35,433 nt of DNA from an archaeon. GTDB taxonomy: Archaea; Nanobdellota; Nanobdellia; Pacearchaeales; GW2011-AR1. The notes under the pieces were generated by a model, which saw nothing but the letters and a program-made list of their open reading frames with translations, made no database searches and was not told the origin of the DNA. The DNA lies in contig JABIDS010000001.1 in assembly GCA_018651605.1 (NCBI GenBank), forward strand, positions 1-35,433, in the 5' to 3' direction. The position numbers and the translations under genes were made by a program. Positions 22,203-30,583 of this stretch are shown here, one piece after another; positions within the stretch are counted from its first letter, which is position 1; each line of letters opens with the position of its first letter.

Positions 22203-22946
22203 ATGGTATTTATTGATACACATTGTCATCTTGAAATTTGTAAGGATGTTGATAAAGTTATTGAGAATGCTAAGGCAAAGGATGTTGGGGTGATTGTTAC
22301 AAGTGGTGGAGATGTGAAGGCGAATCGTTTGGCTTTGGAGTTTGGTGAAAGGTTTGAGGAAGTGGAGGTTTGTTTGGGAATTTATCCTGTTGATGCTTTG
22401 AAGATGTCTGATGTTGAGTTGGATGAGGAGATTGAATTTATTTTGGGGGTTGATGAGAAGATTGTTGGTATTGGTGAAGTTGGTTTGGATTTGAAACATG
22501 GTGATGATTTGGAGAGACAGATTTTGATTTTTGAGAAGTTTATTGATTTGGCTTCTCGTTTGGGGAAGGTGTTGGTTGTTCATTCTCGTGGTGCTGAGAA
22601 GAGGGCTGTTGAGGTTTTGGTTGAGAAGGGTGTTAAGAAGGTTGTTATGCATTGTTTTTGTGGTGGTTTAGATTTGGTTGATAGGATTGTTAATAATGGT
22701 TGGTATTTGAGTATTCCTGCGAATGTTGTTTTTGATGAGAATTTTCAAGAAGTTGTTGAGAGAATTGATATTAGTAGGTTGTTGTGTGAAACTGATAGTC
22801 CTTTTTTGCATCCTGTTAAGGGTTCTCGGAATAATGAACCTGCGAATGTTATTGAGAGTTATAAGAAGATTGCAGAGATTAAGGGGTTGGATTTGGGGGA
22901 AGTTGAGGTTGAGTTGGAGAAGAATTTTAAGAAGGTTTTTGGATGA
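22203..22946 (+). CDS. tatD: TatD-family metal-dependent DNase/hydrolase
   Basis: A 247-residue TIM-barrel hydrolase. The metal ligands are all present: DTHCHLE (His7, His9), GIGEVGLD (Glu92), VLVVHSRG (His127), VMHCFCGG (His150) and CETDSP (Asp198). TatD proteins are 3'-5' DNases or exonucleases involved in DNA or RNA turnover and repair; the exact substrate here is unknown. It is slightly shorter than the bacterial 260 residues. It starts leaderless next to a dispersed intergenic element. Confidence 0.94.
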   Translation: MVFIDTHCHLEICKDVDKVIENAKAKDVGVIVTSGGDVKANRLALEFGERFEEVEVCLGIYPVDALKMSDVELDEEIEFILGVDEKIVGIGEVGLDLKHGDDLERQILIFEKFIDLASRLGKVLVVHSRGAEKRAVEVLVEKGVKKVVMHCFCGGLDLVDRIVNNGWYLSIPANVVFDENFQEVVERIDISRLLCETDSPFLHPVKGSRNNEPANVIESYKKIAEIKGLDLGEVEVELEKNFKKVFG

Positions 22947-22968
22947 GAGTTTAATGATGGAAAAATTA

Positions 22969-22992
22969 AAATAAAAAATTAAAATAAAAATT
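22969..22992. repeat. Short AT-rich direct repeat upstream of the orphan gene
   Basis: AATTAAAATAAAA is present twice in a row, directly before ATG 22998. The first copy lies about where a TATA box is expected and may be the promoter; no clearer box is seen. Confidence 0.35.
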
Positions 22993-22997
22993 ATTTT

Positions 22998-24824
22998 ATG
23001 GTAAAAACTGTATTTGGTCAAACTAAGAAGAAAGCACGAATAATATTAAAAAGTGCAATTGAAAAATGGATATCTGAGCCTTCATCTGCAAGAGTGGTGT
23101 GCTTTCCAGGATATCATGCTAAAGAGATTACTGAAATATATGATCCTTTGGGTTTTTCTCGAAGAAATATAACTGGGGTTGAAAGGGATAAACAAGTTTA
23201 TAATCATCTTTCTAATGAAGATAATGGAATAGATTTATACTTTGGAGAGATTGATGAATTTTTAAATGGGGGAGAGGTTTTTGATGTTGTTAGTATGGAT
23301 TATACTGGTATGCAAAATCGAGCAAATGTTTCGCTTGTAAGAGATTGTTTTGAAAAAAAACAGTTTGCCTCAAGAGCAGTATTACATACTAATTATTATG
23401 CTAGTAGGATAAATGCTTTTACAGAAAAAGGGCTTCCTTATGTCTCTCAATTTCGAAAATCGGATGTAAGAGGATATAAAGAAGAAGGTTATAGTAATAC
23501 TTATTTCTGGCAGCTTATAAAAGATAAAGATATAATGTCTTTAAAAGATTTTAAAAGTCATGCACTTACTTGTGCGCTTGTTTTATGTTCAATGACAAAA
23601 GATCATGATATTTTTAAGAAAGTTCTTGAATCTCAGTGTGCGGAGTCGGAAATAGATGTAATGGATTATATTGTTGAAAATGAAAAAATAAGTTATTCTC
23701 AAAGAAAAACATTTGCATTGCCACGGGTTCCTGCAATTACTGAATATACTTATTGTGGGAGAAAGTTCCATATTAATGCTGTAGAACAAAATGCAATGAA
23801 TGTCGCATTAATGGATTTGTCTAGGGAGTATGTAATTAAAGATGCTGAAAGATTTATGTATGTTAGTGATGATGGTAGTTTAATGTTCTCAGATATATTA
23901 TTTATTGAAGATGGTCTTGAATATATTGAGGATATAAGATCTTTTGTAAAAGGAAGAGATTCTTCAGATAATCTTATAATGAAGGGTCATGGAAGAGAGT
24001 ATGCAAGAAATAAAAAGAGATTTGAAAAGGCTGTGAGGAGATACTCGCGTGAACTAAGAAAGAAATATGATTTCCTTTTACCTTCTACATGTCCTAGGGT
24101 AGATATAACATTACCTAAGATAACTATAGATGAATTAGTACAATTAATAACTGATGGGCGTGATACTGATTGGATTTTGGAAAACTATCAGGGTTTTGAT
24201 AGGGGACAGGTAGCGGCTTATAGGGCTCATGTAACGAGAGGCACTTTTGGATTATTAAATGAAGAATGTGATAATAATCTTGTTGATACTGTGGAGTGTA
24301 CTTGCGAAATAAAACCGAAAGACGAAGAGATTCATCTTATTCCAAGAAAATTTTATAAGAAAATGGAGAGAGCGAGTCAAAAAAGAGTTGAGTATTTTAT
24401 GGATGAAGTTTATAATCAAGTGGGAGTAGGTAGAAAAGAGAAAATAAGACAAGCTTTTTTAGGGAGTAGAATGAGAAAGGTGATTGATCCTAATATGGAT
24501 AAATATAGAGTATATGCTTTTTTTGATGATTTATCTTTACTAGTGAAATCTAGAAAGAAAATAAATTCTGAGATTATAGATAATATTTTTTTGAAAGTTA
24601 GGGATGCTGGAAATTTAATAGAAGTTGTGAAATTAAAGAAAAATAATAAAAAAGTAAGTGTATCTGAAGTGATTAAAGAGGAAGTAAGGGCATTAGTATG
24701 CAGTGGAATTTCTAAAGAAGAAATATGGGAAGCTTATGCTGATCAATTTGAATCAAGAAAACAATTTGGGAGTGTTATTGCTTGGTGTTCTGGAAAATTA
24801 AAAAATCGGAGAAAAATCATTTAA
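22998..24824 (+). CDS. Orphan protein: methyltransferase-like Rossmann domain plus HTH-like repeats
   Basis: A 608-residue protein. Residues about 30-115 look like a class I SAM-dependent methyltransferase fold: VVCFPGYHAKEI (motif I position), ITGVERDKQVY (acidic end of strand 2), and FDVVSMDYTG (strand 4). No catalytic tetrad of a DNA methylase is evident. Near residues 370-415, ITIDELVQLITDGRDTDWIL followed by GFDRGQVAAYRAHVTRGTFG looks like a DNA-binding helix-turn-helix unit. A similar but degenerate unit (ISKEEIWEAYADQFESRKQFGSVIAWCSGKL) ends the protein. The codon usage (many ATA, AGA, AAA) differs from tatD. This suggests gain from a virus or plasmid, though several native small genes share it. 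The last 4 nt overlap the convergent transporter gene. The function is unknown. Confidence 0.85.
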   Translation: MVKTVFGQTKKKARIILKSAIEKWISEPSSARVVCFPGYHAKEITEIYDPLGFSRRNITGVERDKQVYNHLSNEDNGIDLYFGEIDEFLNGGEVFDVVSMDYTGMQNRANVSLVRDCFEKKQFASRAVLHTNYYASRINAFTEKGLPYVSQFRKSDVRGYKEEGYSNTYFWQLIKDKDIMSLKDFKSHALTCALVLCSMTKDHDIFKKVLESQCAESEIDVMDYIVENEKISYSQRKTFALPRVPAITEYTYCGRKFHINAVEQNAMNVALMDLSREYVIKDAERFMYVSDDGSLMFSDILFIEDGLEYIEDIRSFVKGRDSSDNLIMKGHGREYARNKKRFEKAVRRYSRELRKKYDFLLPSTCPRVDITLPKITIDELVQLITDGRDTDWILENYQGFDRGQVAAYRAHVTRGTFGLLNEECDNNLVDTVECTCEIKPKDEEIHLIPRKFYKKMERASQKRVEYFMDEVYNQVGVGRKEKIRQAFLGSRMRKVIDPNMDKYRVYAFFDDLSLLVKSRKKINSEIIDNIFLKVRDAGNLIEVVKLKKNNKKVSVSEVIKEEVRALVCSGISKEEIWEAYADQFESRKQFGSVIAWCSGKLKNRRKII

Positions 24825-25879
24825 AATATTAAAATGATTGCTAAAGGAATTGCTATGAATCCTAGCAGGATGTAGAATGCTTTTTTTCTTGAGATTTTTA
24901 TTAGTTTTTTTGAAGTGTATTTTGTTATTTTATGAAGGAAGTCTATGTGTGGTAGGAAGATTATTCCGCCGATTATTCCGAAGAGCATGACGGTTAGCGC
25001 TACGGCTAATGATGATGTTTTGCCGATTATTAATGAAACTAGAATAAGGTCTGTGAATGTTCCTAGGTCTGCACCGAGGATGAATGGGATTGCTTTTTTT
25101 AGGCTTATTAGGCGTGAGACTGCTAATGGGACTAGAAGTCCGATTGTTATGCTTGATGAAAAGACTATCGCTGTTAAGATTATTCCGATTATATAAGCTT
25201 TGTATTTTGAGTCAAAATATTTGTTGATGAATTTTCTTGCGTTGTCTTCTCCCCCGAAAACCTCTATGATTGATTTGCTTAGGTATCTTAGTGCAATGAG
25301 GAGAATTATGAATGCTAGAATAATGATTGTTAAATTGTGGTTTTGTTTAGTGATGGGATTTATTACTGGAGATGTGATTATTTCTATGATGTTTGGGACT
25401 TTTATGAATGATATTTTTTCTCCTAATTGTGAGGCTAGGAAGAGAGAGGTTTTTGAGAAAAATTGGAAGAAGAATTCTAAGGGGAATATTATTGCTACTA
25501 AGAGTGCGCTATAGATTGCGTAGCATAATCCGATTTCAAATCCGTGTCTGAAGTCTTTTTTTTGTTTTGATTCTGTTATAAATGAGATTATTAATGCAGT
25601 TATTGAAGTTCCAAAGGATGCTCCTATTAGGATGTAAACTGTTGTTGGAAGAGTGATGAGATTGTTTCCTATGAATGTTGCCATGACAGAACCTACTGCT
25701 CCTGAAGATTGGACTATTGATGTTGTGAACCATCCTACTGCTACTGCTTTTATTGGAGAGAGGTTTTGCATTAAGAATAGTTTGATATCTGGGGCTAATG
25801 CTAATGAAGTTTTTTTAATTAGTTCTATGGATAGGATGAATAGGTAGAGGAAGAATGTTAGTTTTAGTAGTTTTTTCAT
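24821..25879 (-). CDS. Na/Pi-cotransporter-family membrane protein
   Basis: 352 residues with eight or more transmembrane segments arranged as two inverted repeats. Each has the family's Q/S-S-S hairpin: GWFTTSIVQSSGAVGSVMATFIGNN followed by ILIGASFGTSITALI in the first half, and ILTAIVFSSSITIGLLVPLAV followed by FILGADLGTFTDLILVSLIIG in the second. This matches the PF02690-type sodium/phosphate symporters, so phosphate (or another anion) uptake is likely. The start is set by AAGAGGTT before ATG 25879. It lies 20 nt after gatB on the same strand and is probably co-transcribed with it. Confidence 0.88.
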   Translation of the reverse strand: MKKLLKLTFFLYLFILSIELIKKTSLALAPDIKLFLMQNLSPIKAVAVGWFTTSIVQSSGAVGSVMATFIGNNLITLPTTVYILIGASFGTSITALIISFITESKQKKDFRHGFEIGLCYAIYSALLVAIIFPLEFFFQFFSKTSLFLASQLGEKISFIKVPNIIEIITSPVINPITKQNHNLTIIILAFIILLIALRYLSKSIIEVFGGEDNARKFINKYFDSKYKAYIIGIILTAIVFSSSITIGLLVPLAVSRLISLKKAIPFILGADLGTFTDLILVSLIIGKTSSLAVALTVMLFGIIGGIIFLPHIDFLHKITKYTSKKLIKISRKKAFYILLGFIAIPLAIILIF

Positions 25880-25899
25880 TTTAATAACCTCTTGATAAA

Positions 25900-27276
25900 T
25901 TATTTTAACTCCTCTTCTAAAACTTTTCTTGCGATTACAAAGTCTGCTCTTCTATCTGTTTCTTTCATTATTTGTCCCATTAAGAAATTTAAGGCTTGAG
26001 TTTCTTTGTTTTTGTAATCTTCTACGGCCTTGGGGTTATTTTTTAGAATTTTTAGAATTATTTTTTTAAGTTCATCTTTGTTTGTTATTTTTGAAGAGTT
26101 TTTAATTTCTTGTTTTGTTGAGAATGATTTTGGTATGAATTTTCTTAATATTTCTTTTCCTTTTAATGGTGTTATTTTTCCTTTTTGTATTGAGGTAAGT
26201 AATTCTATGAAATGTTCGACTTTTGTTTCTATGTCGTCCATTGTTTTTTTGTTGTAGTTTAGGACTCCAAACCATTCTATTGTTATCCAAGGTAATGCGA
26301 ATCTTGGTTCTACTTTTTCAATTATGTTTTCAAATAATTCTGCGATGTCTATGTTTTGTGTTAGAATTTCTGCATCTGTTTTGTTTATTTTATGTTTTTT
26401 AATTATTTTATCTAGTTTATCCATTGGTGATTCTGGAAGTTGTTTTTTTAGGTCTTGAATTCTTTGGTTGGTTATTTTTATTGATGGTAAATCTGGTTCT
26501 GGAATGAATCGATAGTCTGCTTGGTTTTCTTTTGAACGCATTAATGTTGTTATGTTTTCTGTTGTGTTCCACCTACGAGTTTCCATTGATTTTGGTTTTT
26601 CTTTTAAGTGTCTTTCTATTTCTGATTTTATTACTTTTTTTATTTCAGTTATTGAGTTTACATTTTTTGTTTCTGATCTTACTGAGAGGTTTTTGATGCT
26701 TACATTGACGTCTGCTTTTATTCCTGCGTCTTTGTTTAGGGCTTTTATGTAAGAGAGTGTTAGAACTAATTTTTTTAGCCATGATTCCACTTGTTCTGCT
26801 GATGTGAATTCTGGTTCTGTGACGATTTCAACTAGTGGTGCTCCTGCTCTGTTGTAATCTACTGTTCCTTTGTCAGGGTTCCAAGCGGCAGGGTCTTCTT
26901 CTAAATGGATTTCTGTGATATTTATTTGTTGGAAGTTTCCATTATTTGCTACATGGTCTGAATGTGCTCCTGAAATTGTTTTTTGGAATCCTGTTGGCAT
27001 ATCTGGCCAGTTGTAATGTTTTCTTTGAAAGGTTAAATTTTTTGGAGTTATGTTTGGTTTGCAATTTAACATTAGGGCTATTTGAAGGATTTTGTTTATT
27101 GCTTCTTTGTTTGGGAGCTGAGGTTTTGAACCTGGTTGTCCTGTGCAGATTGGGCAGATGTTTGTATTTGGTTTTATTTTTTTCATATCGTGCATGTTTT
27201 CGCAGTTGCAGAAGAGTTTTTCTTTTGTGTCTAAGTATCCATGGATTTCTAGTCCTATCATTATATTGTTTTTCAT
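25900..27276 (-). CDS. gatB: Asp-tRNA(Asn)/Glu-tRNA(Gln) amidotransferase subunit B
   Basis: The tRNA-binding and kinase subunit of GatCAB, which converts misacylated Asp-tRNA(Asn) to Asn-tRNA(Asn). 458 residues: MIGLEIHGYLDTKEKLFC, zinc site cysteines (FCNCE and CPICTGQPGSKP), KNLTFQRKHYNWPDMPTGFQ, HLEEDPAAW, VDYNRAGAPLVEIVTEPE, KADVNVSI, and ADYRFIPEPDLP. The tail is a YqeY-like domain ending DFVIARKVLEEELK. All family blocks are present. GatA and GatC are not in the window. In archaea that also have GatDE, GatCAB is taken to serve asparagine; the AspRS at 34475 fits this. It has a leaderless promoter. Confidence 0.96.
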   Translation of the reverse strand: MKNNIMIGLEIHGYLDTKEKLFCNCENMHDMKKIKPNTNICPICTGQPGSKPQLPNKEAINKILQIALMLNCKPNITPKNLTFQRKHYNWPDMPTGFQKTISGAHSDHVANNGNFQQINITEIHLEEDPAAWNPDKGTVDYNRAGAPLVEIVTEPEFTSAEQVESWLKKLVLTLSYIKALNKDAGIKADVNVSIKNLSVRSETKNVNSITEIKKVIKSEIERHLKEKPKSMETRRWNTTENITTLMRSKENQADYRFIPEPDLPSIKITNQRIQDLKKQLPESPMDKLDKIIKKHKINKTDAEILTQNIDIAELFENIIEKVEPRFALPWITIEWFGVLNYNKKTMDDIETKVEHFIELLTSIQKGKITPLKGKEILRKFIPKSFSTKQEIKNSSKITNKDELKKIILKILKNNPKAVEDYKNKETQALNFLMGQIMKETDRRADFVIARKVLEEELK

Positions 27277-27297
27277 GTGATGGGAAGGTGAGGGGGG

Positions 27298-27306
27298 TTT
27301 AATAAA
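27298..27306 (-). promoter_or_regulatory. TATA box of gatB, leaderless promoter
   Basis: TTTATTAAA on the minus strand, centred 26 nt before ATG 27276. Confidence 0.65.
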
Positions 27307-27323
27307 GTTTTTATTTGGATTTG

Positions 27324-27445
27324 CGTTCGCTTTGCGAACGAGTTTATTTTATGGTTCAACTGCCGGCTTTCGCCAGGCAGTTTCTCTAATTTTTCTTTAT
27401 ATCTGTTAAATTTTAGAAGATATGTAGATGAGTAGATTGGTTGTG
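27324..27445. repeat. Hairpin-rich intergenic element (E9, divergent member)
   Basis: CGTTCGC-TTT-GCGAACG (27324-27340) is followed by CTGCC-GGC-TTTC-GCC-A-GGCAG (27360-27380), the same stem/inner-stem/bulged-A design as 1453-1475. Downstream are GTTAAATTTTAGAAG, shared with about 2330 and 19757, and GATGAGTAGATTGGTTGTG, the tail motif of the dispersed elements. Confidence 0.5.
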
Positions 27446-27466
27446 TTTGAGAGTTGGGTTTTTATT

Positions 27467-27865
27467 TTAGGCTAATATGAGTCTTTCCTCGGGAGGTTTG
27501 TCGCAATAAACTTCGTTTTGGTATCTCTCAGCAATTTCTAATGGATGTTCTTCAATATTCCAATTTTCTGGAAGAATTATTTTTGTCACATAATTGCTTC
27601 TGTTATTTCCGGTAAAGACTGCGTTTCTTACTATTACTAATTCTTTATATTCTGTTTCAATATTGGAACTTCCAATTATCATTGTCCAATCCTTAGCAGA
27701 GGTTTCCTTAAAATGAGGTTCAGTTGGATGAAACCTCTGAACTATTTCTTCTAATCTTTCATAATCTCCTGAAGTTATTGATTTTAATATGTTTAAAGGA
27801 TAATCTGTAGTTATTTCTTTATTTCCTTCAAATTGTAACAGTGAGTATTTTTTTGGTTGTTTCAT
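27467..27865 (-). CDS. Hypothetical protein
   Basis: A 132-residue soluble protein that I do not recognise, mixed alpha/beta (MIIGSSNIETEYKELVIVRNAVF and VTKIILPENWNIEEHPLEIAERY). It has one cysteine, near the C-terminus. No membrane segment or motif of a known enzyme is seen. It has a leaderless promoter of its own (TATA 27887-27894) and diverges from the nuclease gene at 27973. Codon usage is of the AGA/GAA-rich kind found in the other small unknown genes. Confidence 0.75.
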   Translation of the reverse strand: MKQPKKYSLLQFEGNKEITTDYPLNILKSITSGDYERLEEIVQRFHPTEPHFKETSAKDWTMIIGSSNIETEYKELVIVRNAVFTGNNRSNYVTKIILPENWNIEEHPLEIAERYQNEVYCDKPPEERLILA

Positions 27866-27886
27866 GATTTCTTTTTGGTTTTTATT

Positions 27887-27894
27887 TTTATAAA
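27887..27894 (-). promoter_or_regulatory. TATA box, leaderless promoter
   Basis: TTTATAAA on the minus strand, about 25 nt before ATG 27865. Confidence 0.65.
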
Positions 27895-27942
27895 TAATTG
27901 TGTTATTGGATATATGTTTTGTTTTTGAAAATTAACGATAAA

Positions 27943-27950
27943 TATTTATA
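27943..27950 (+). promoter_or_regulatory. TATA box, leaderless promoter
   Basis: TATTTATA centred about 26 nt before ATG 27973. Confidence 0.65.
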
Positions 27951-27972
27951 GCTTGATGTTCCTATTATTTGT

Positions 27973-29073
27973 ATGTTTGAGAGAAGTTTGATAATTGATA
28001 AAGAGATGGGAGTTACGTCGAATTCTTTAAAGACTTTGGAAAGAATATTAAAAATAGTTTCTGAGGATTATTTTAAGGGGCAACCTGTGAAGATTTATGA
28101 GTTTCGAAATGAAATCCAATTTGAAAGAGCAGAGTCTCAGGAATTTTTTTGTCCAGATGCAAGAGATATGGTTGAAATTGGATTTTATATAAAATCTCCT
28201 AGTGTTTCTGGGCTGGTGGGACCTTCTTTTTGGATTCCGTTAGGTAAGGATTATATGAACCTTACTGATAAAGATGGAGGGGAAGGAACTTCAGGATATG
28301 AAACCGCAATAGCTTTGATTTATAAATATTTGAATCATCATCCAAGGATTATTGTAGACCCTCAAAAAAGAAAGGATTTTACTTTTATTAATGATTTTAG
28401 GGCTTTGGATGAATTTATGGATTCCTTGGAAGTTAAGGAAGTGGTTGAAGAACCTTTTAGTGTTCAAAATAAGTTAATGAATGATCTCGGATTTGGAAAC
28501 TTTTCTTTTGTAGTCCTTGATATTGAAACAACAAGAAATTTAAAATCTCCCAAATATATTTTGGGAAGTACTTGGGATTTTTATAATGGAATGAAAGTTT
28601 GGGAAGAGGCTCCTGTTGTAGATTTGTTAGAATATTGTTATCAATATGATAAGATTGTAACTTATAATGGAGAAGCTTTTGATTTTAAGGTCTTGAGCCC
28701 TTATGGTCCTCAAGCAATTGAAGTTATATTGAGAGATAAGAGTGCTGATTTATATAAATCTATTAAAAAGTCTGTTGCTTCTGAAAGAAAGTATACGAGA
28801 AAAGGTGAATTAACTTTAGCAAATGTTGCTTTTGCTACATTGGGTTCTTGTAAGTGGGAGTGTTATTATCGTCCTGATCTGGAGAGAAGAAGAGAACCCC
28901 TAGATGATGGTTTAATAGATCATTGTATTCGTGATGTGGAGATGACTCGAGATTTATTTTTTTATATCTTGGAAAATCATCATTTATATCATATTTCTCG
29001 TAATGAGATGGAAGAGGGAAGATTATTAAAAAGAATTCCTTTAGGTGGATTTATGAAGTCTTTGAATTTATGA
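27973..29073 (+). CDS. DEDD-type 3'-5' exonuclease (RNase H-like fold) with an unknown N-terminal domain
   Basis: 366 residues. The C-terminal half is a DnaQ/YprB-like nuclease: Exo I in SFVVLDIETTRN (Asp183, Glu185), Exo II in IVTYNGEAFDFKVL (Asp237), a further Asp259 in ADLYKSIKK, and Exo III in LIDHCIRDVEMTRDLF (His317, Asp321). All acidic ligands are present, so it should be active on DNA or RNA. Residues about 1-155 form an unrecognised domain with YKYLNHHPRIIVDPQKRKDF near its end. It has a leaderless promoter and ends 39 nt before gatD, which has its own TATA box. Confidence 0.85.
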   Translation: MFERSLIIDKEMGVTSNSLKTLERILKIVSEDYFKGQPVKIYEFRNEIQFERAESQEFFCPDARDMVEIGFYIKSPSVSGLVGPSFWIPLGKDYMNLTDKDGGEGTSGYETAIALIYKYLNHHPRIIVDPQKRKDFTFINDFRALDEFMDSLEVKEVVEEPFSVQNKLMNDLGFGNFSFVVLDIETTRNLKSPKYILGSTWDFYNGMKVWEEAPVVDLLEYCYQYDKIVTYNGEAFDFKVLSPYGPQAIEVILRDKSADLYKSIKKSVASERKYTRKGELTLANVAFATLGSCKWECYYRPDLERRREPLDDGLIDHCIRDVEMTRDLFFYILENHHLYHISRNEMEEGRLLKRIPLGGFMKSLNL

Positions 29074-29083
29074 ACTACAAAAC

Positions 29084-29091
29084 TTTTTATA
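29084..29091 (+). promoter_or_regulatory. TATA box of gatD, leaderless promoter
   Basis: TTTTTATA centred about 25 nt before ATG 29113. Confidence 0.65.
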
Positions 29092-29112
29092 CCTTTATCA
29101 ACTTGTCTTTTT

Positions 29113-30402
29113 ATGAAAAAACCTTTTAAGAAACCTGAGCCTGGGGATAAAGTAGAGATAACTTTGGAGAATGGGAAGGAGATAGGGGTTTTGTTGGAGA
29201 GTCATGATAGAGGGGTTTTGCTTTTGAAGTTGGGAAGTGGTTATAATTTGGGTTTTAAGAAAGAGGATGTTTCTGAGATTGTTGTTTTGGAGAAAGGAGG
29301 GGTTGTTAAGGTTGATGAGGAGTTTAAGATTTCTGGTAAGAAACCGGTTATTGATTTTATTTTGACTGGTGGGACGATTTCGTCTAAATTGGATGCATCT
29401 ACTGGAGGGGTTAAGGATTTGACAGATGCTAATGAATTGTTTAAGTTATATCCTGAGATTTTTGAGCTTTGTGATGTTCGTATTAAGACTCCGTTTATGA
29501 AGGCTTCGGAGAATATGGATTCTAAGGATTGGGCGAGGATTGCTAAGTTGGTTGGGAAGTCTTTGAATGATTCTTCTGTTAAGGGTGTTATTGTTAGTCA
29601 TGGGACTGATTTTTTGCATTATACTTCTTCTGCGCTTTCGTTTATGTTGGGGAAGTTGAATAAGCCTGTTGTTTTGACTTATAGTCAGAGGAGTTCAGAT
29701 AGGGGGAGTTCGGATAGTCGGTTGAATTTGATTTGTTCTGCGCATGTTGCTTTATCTGATGTTGCAGAAGTTAGTTTGGTTGGGCATGCTAGTTCTGATG
29801 ATGATTATTGTTATGTTTTGCGTGGAACAAAGGTTCGGAAAATGCATACCTCTCGAAGAGATACTTTTAGGCCTGTTAATTGTAAGCCTTTAGCAAAAGT
29901 TTGGGGTGATGGTAAGATGGAGGTTGTTAGTGAGTATAATAAAAGGGGTAAGGGGAAGATTGAGGTTGATAGTTTGTTTGATGATAGAGTTGCATTGATG
30001 AAGTTTTATCCTGGACAGAGCCCGAAGATTTTAGATTATTATAGAAAGAATTATCGGGGGATTGTTGTGGAGATGTCTGGGCTTGGGCATGTTATTACTG
30101 AGGGAAAGAATAATTGGTTGCCGAAGTTGAAGGAAGTTATTGGTAAGGGGTTGTTTGTTTATGCTGTGCCTCAGACGCTTTATGGTAGGTTGGATCCGTA
30201 TGTTTATTCTGCTGGGAGAAAGTTGCAAGATGTGGGTGTTGTTTTTTTAAATGATATTTTGCCTGAGACTGGGTTGGTTAAGTTGGGGTGGGTATTGGGG
30301 CATAAGATGTGGCGAGGTAGTGTTGCTACTAAGAGGAAAATGTTGGAGAATGTTAGTGGAGAGTTTAATGATAGGTTGGGGTTTGAGGATTGGGTGTGTT
30401 GA
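29113..30402 (+). CDS. gatD: Glu-tRNA(Gln) amidotransferase subunit D
   Basis: The asparaginase-like subunit that releases ammonia from glutamine for GatE; GatDE is found only in archaea. 429 residues: an N-terminal small barrel (PGDKVEITLENGKEIGVLLE), then the amidohydrolase domain with DFILTGGTISSKLD (Thr88), IVSHGTDFLHYTSSALSFML (Thr165, Asp166), LTYSQRSSDRGSSDS, and VLRGTKVRKMHTSRRDTF carrying the candidate catalytic lysine (240 or 243). The residue after Thr-Asp is Phe where Thr is common, but the catalytic set is complete. GatE lies 1.6 kb downstream on the same strand, separated by two other genes. Confidence 0.96.
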   Translation: MKKPFKKPEPGDKVEITLENGKEIGVLLESHDRGVLLLKLGSGYNLGFKKEDVSEIVVLEKGGVVKVDEEFKISGKKPVIDFILTGGTISSKLDASTGGVKDLTDANELFKLYPEIFELCDVRIKTPFMKASENMDSKDWARIAKLVGKSLNDSSVKGVIVSHGTDFLHYTSSALSFMLGKLNKPVVLTYSQRSSDRGSSDSRLNLICSAHVALSDVAEVSLVGHASSDDDYCYVLRGTKVRKMHTSRRDTFRPVNCKPLAKVWGDGKMEVVSEYNKRGKGKIEVDSLFDDRVALMKFYPGQSPKILDYYRKNYRGIVVEMSGLGHVITEGKNNWLPKLKEVIGKGLFVYAVPQTLYGRLDPYVYSAGRKLQDVGVVFLNDILPETGLVKLGWVLGHKMWRGSVATKRKMLENVSGEFNDRLGFEDWVC

Positions 30403-30429
30403 GTGGTTGGGATTTTGAGAGGGTTGGTG

Positions 30430-30568
30430 TTGAATTTCTGCCACCACGAAAATCCGTGCTTCGCACTTTTCCATTTTCGTCCCATTGTAGTTTTGATAAG
30501 TTGTTAGAGGGTTATTTTATTCAGGGGAGTTTTCTTTAGAAATGTTTTTGGGATTGGTTGTTAGGATT
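30430..30568 (+). repeat. Dispersed structured element, copy E5
   Basis: TTGAATTTCTGCC leads into ACGAAAAT (30446-30453), pairing perfectly with ATTTTCGT (30473-30480) around GTGC-TTC-GCAC (30456-30466). Then AAGTTGTTAGAGGGTTATTT and the tail GGGATTGGTTGTTAGGA. It is in the convergent gap between gatD and the DUF1003 gene. Confidence 0.75.
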
Positions 30569-30583
30569 ATATTTTTAAGAAAT

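Noticed and set aside
22998-24824. Classifying the orphan gene as part of a restriction-modification system
   Set aside because: No DNA-methylase catalytic tetrad (DPPY/NPPY type) and no nuclease or specificity gene lies beside it; the neighbours are tatD and a phosphate-type transporter.
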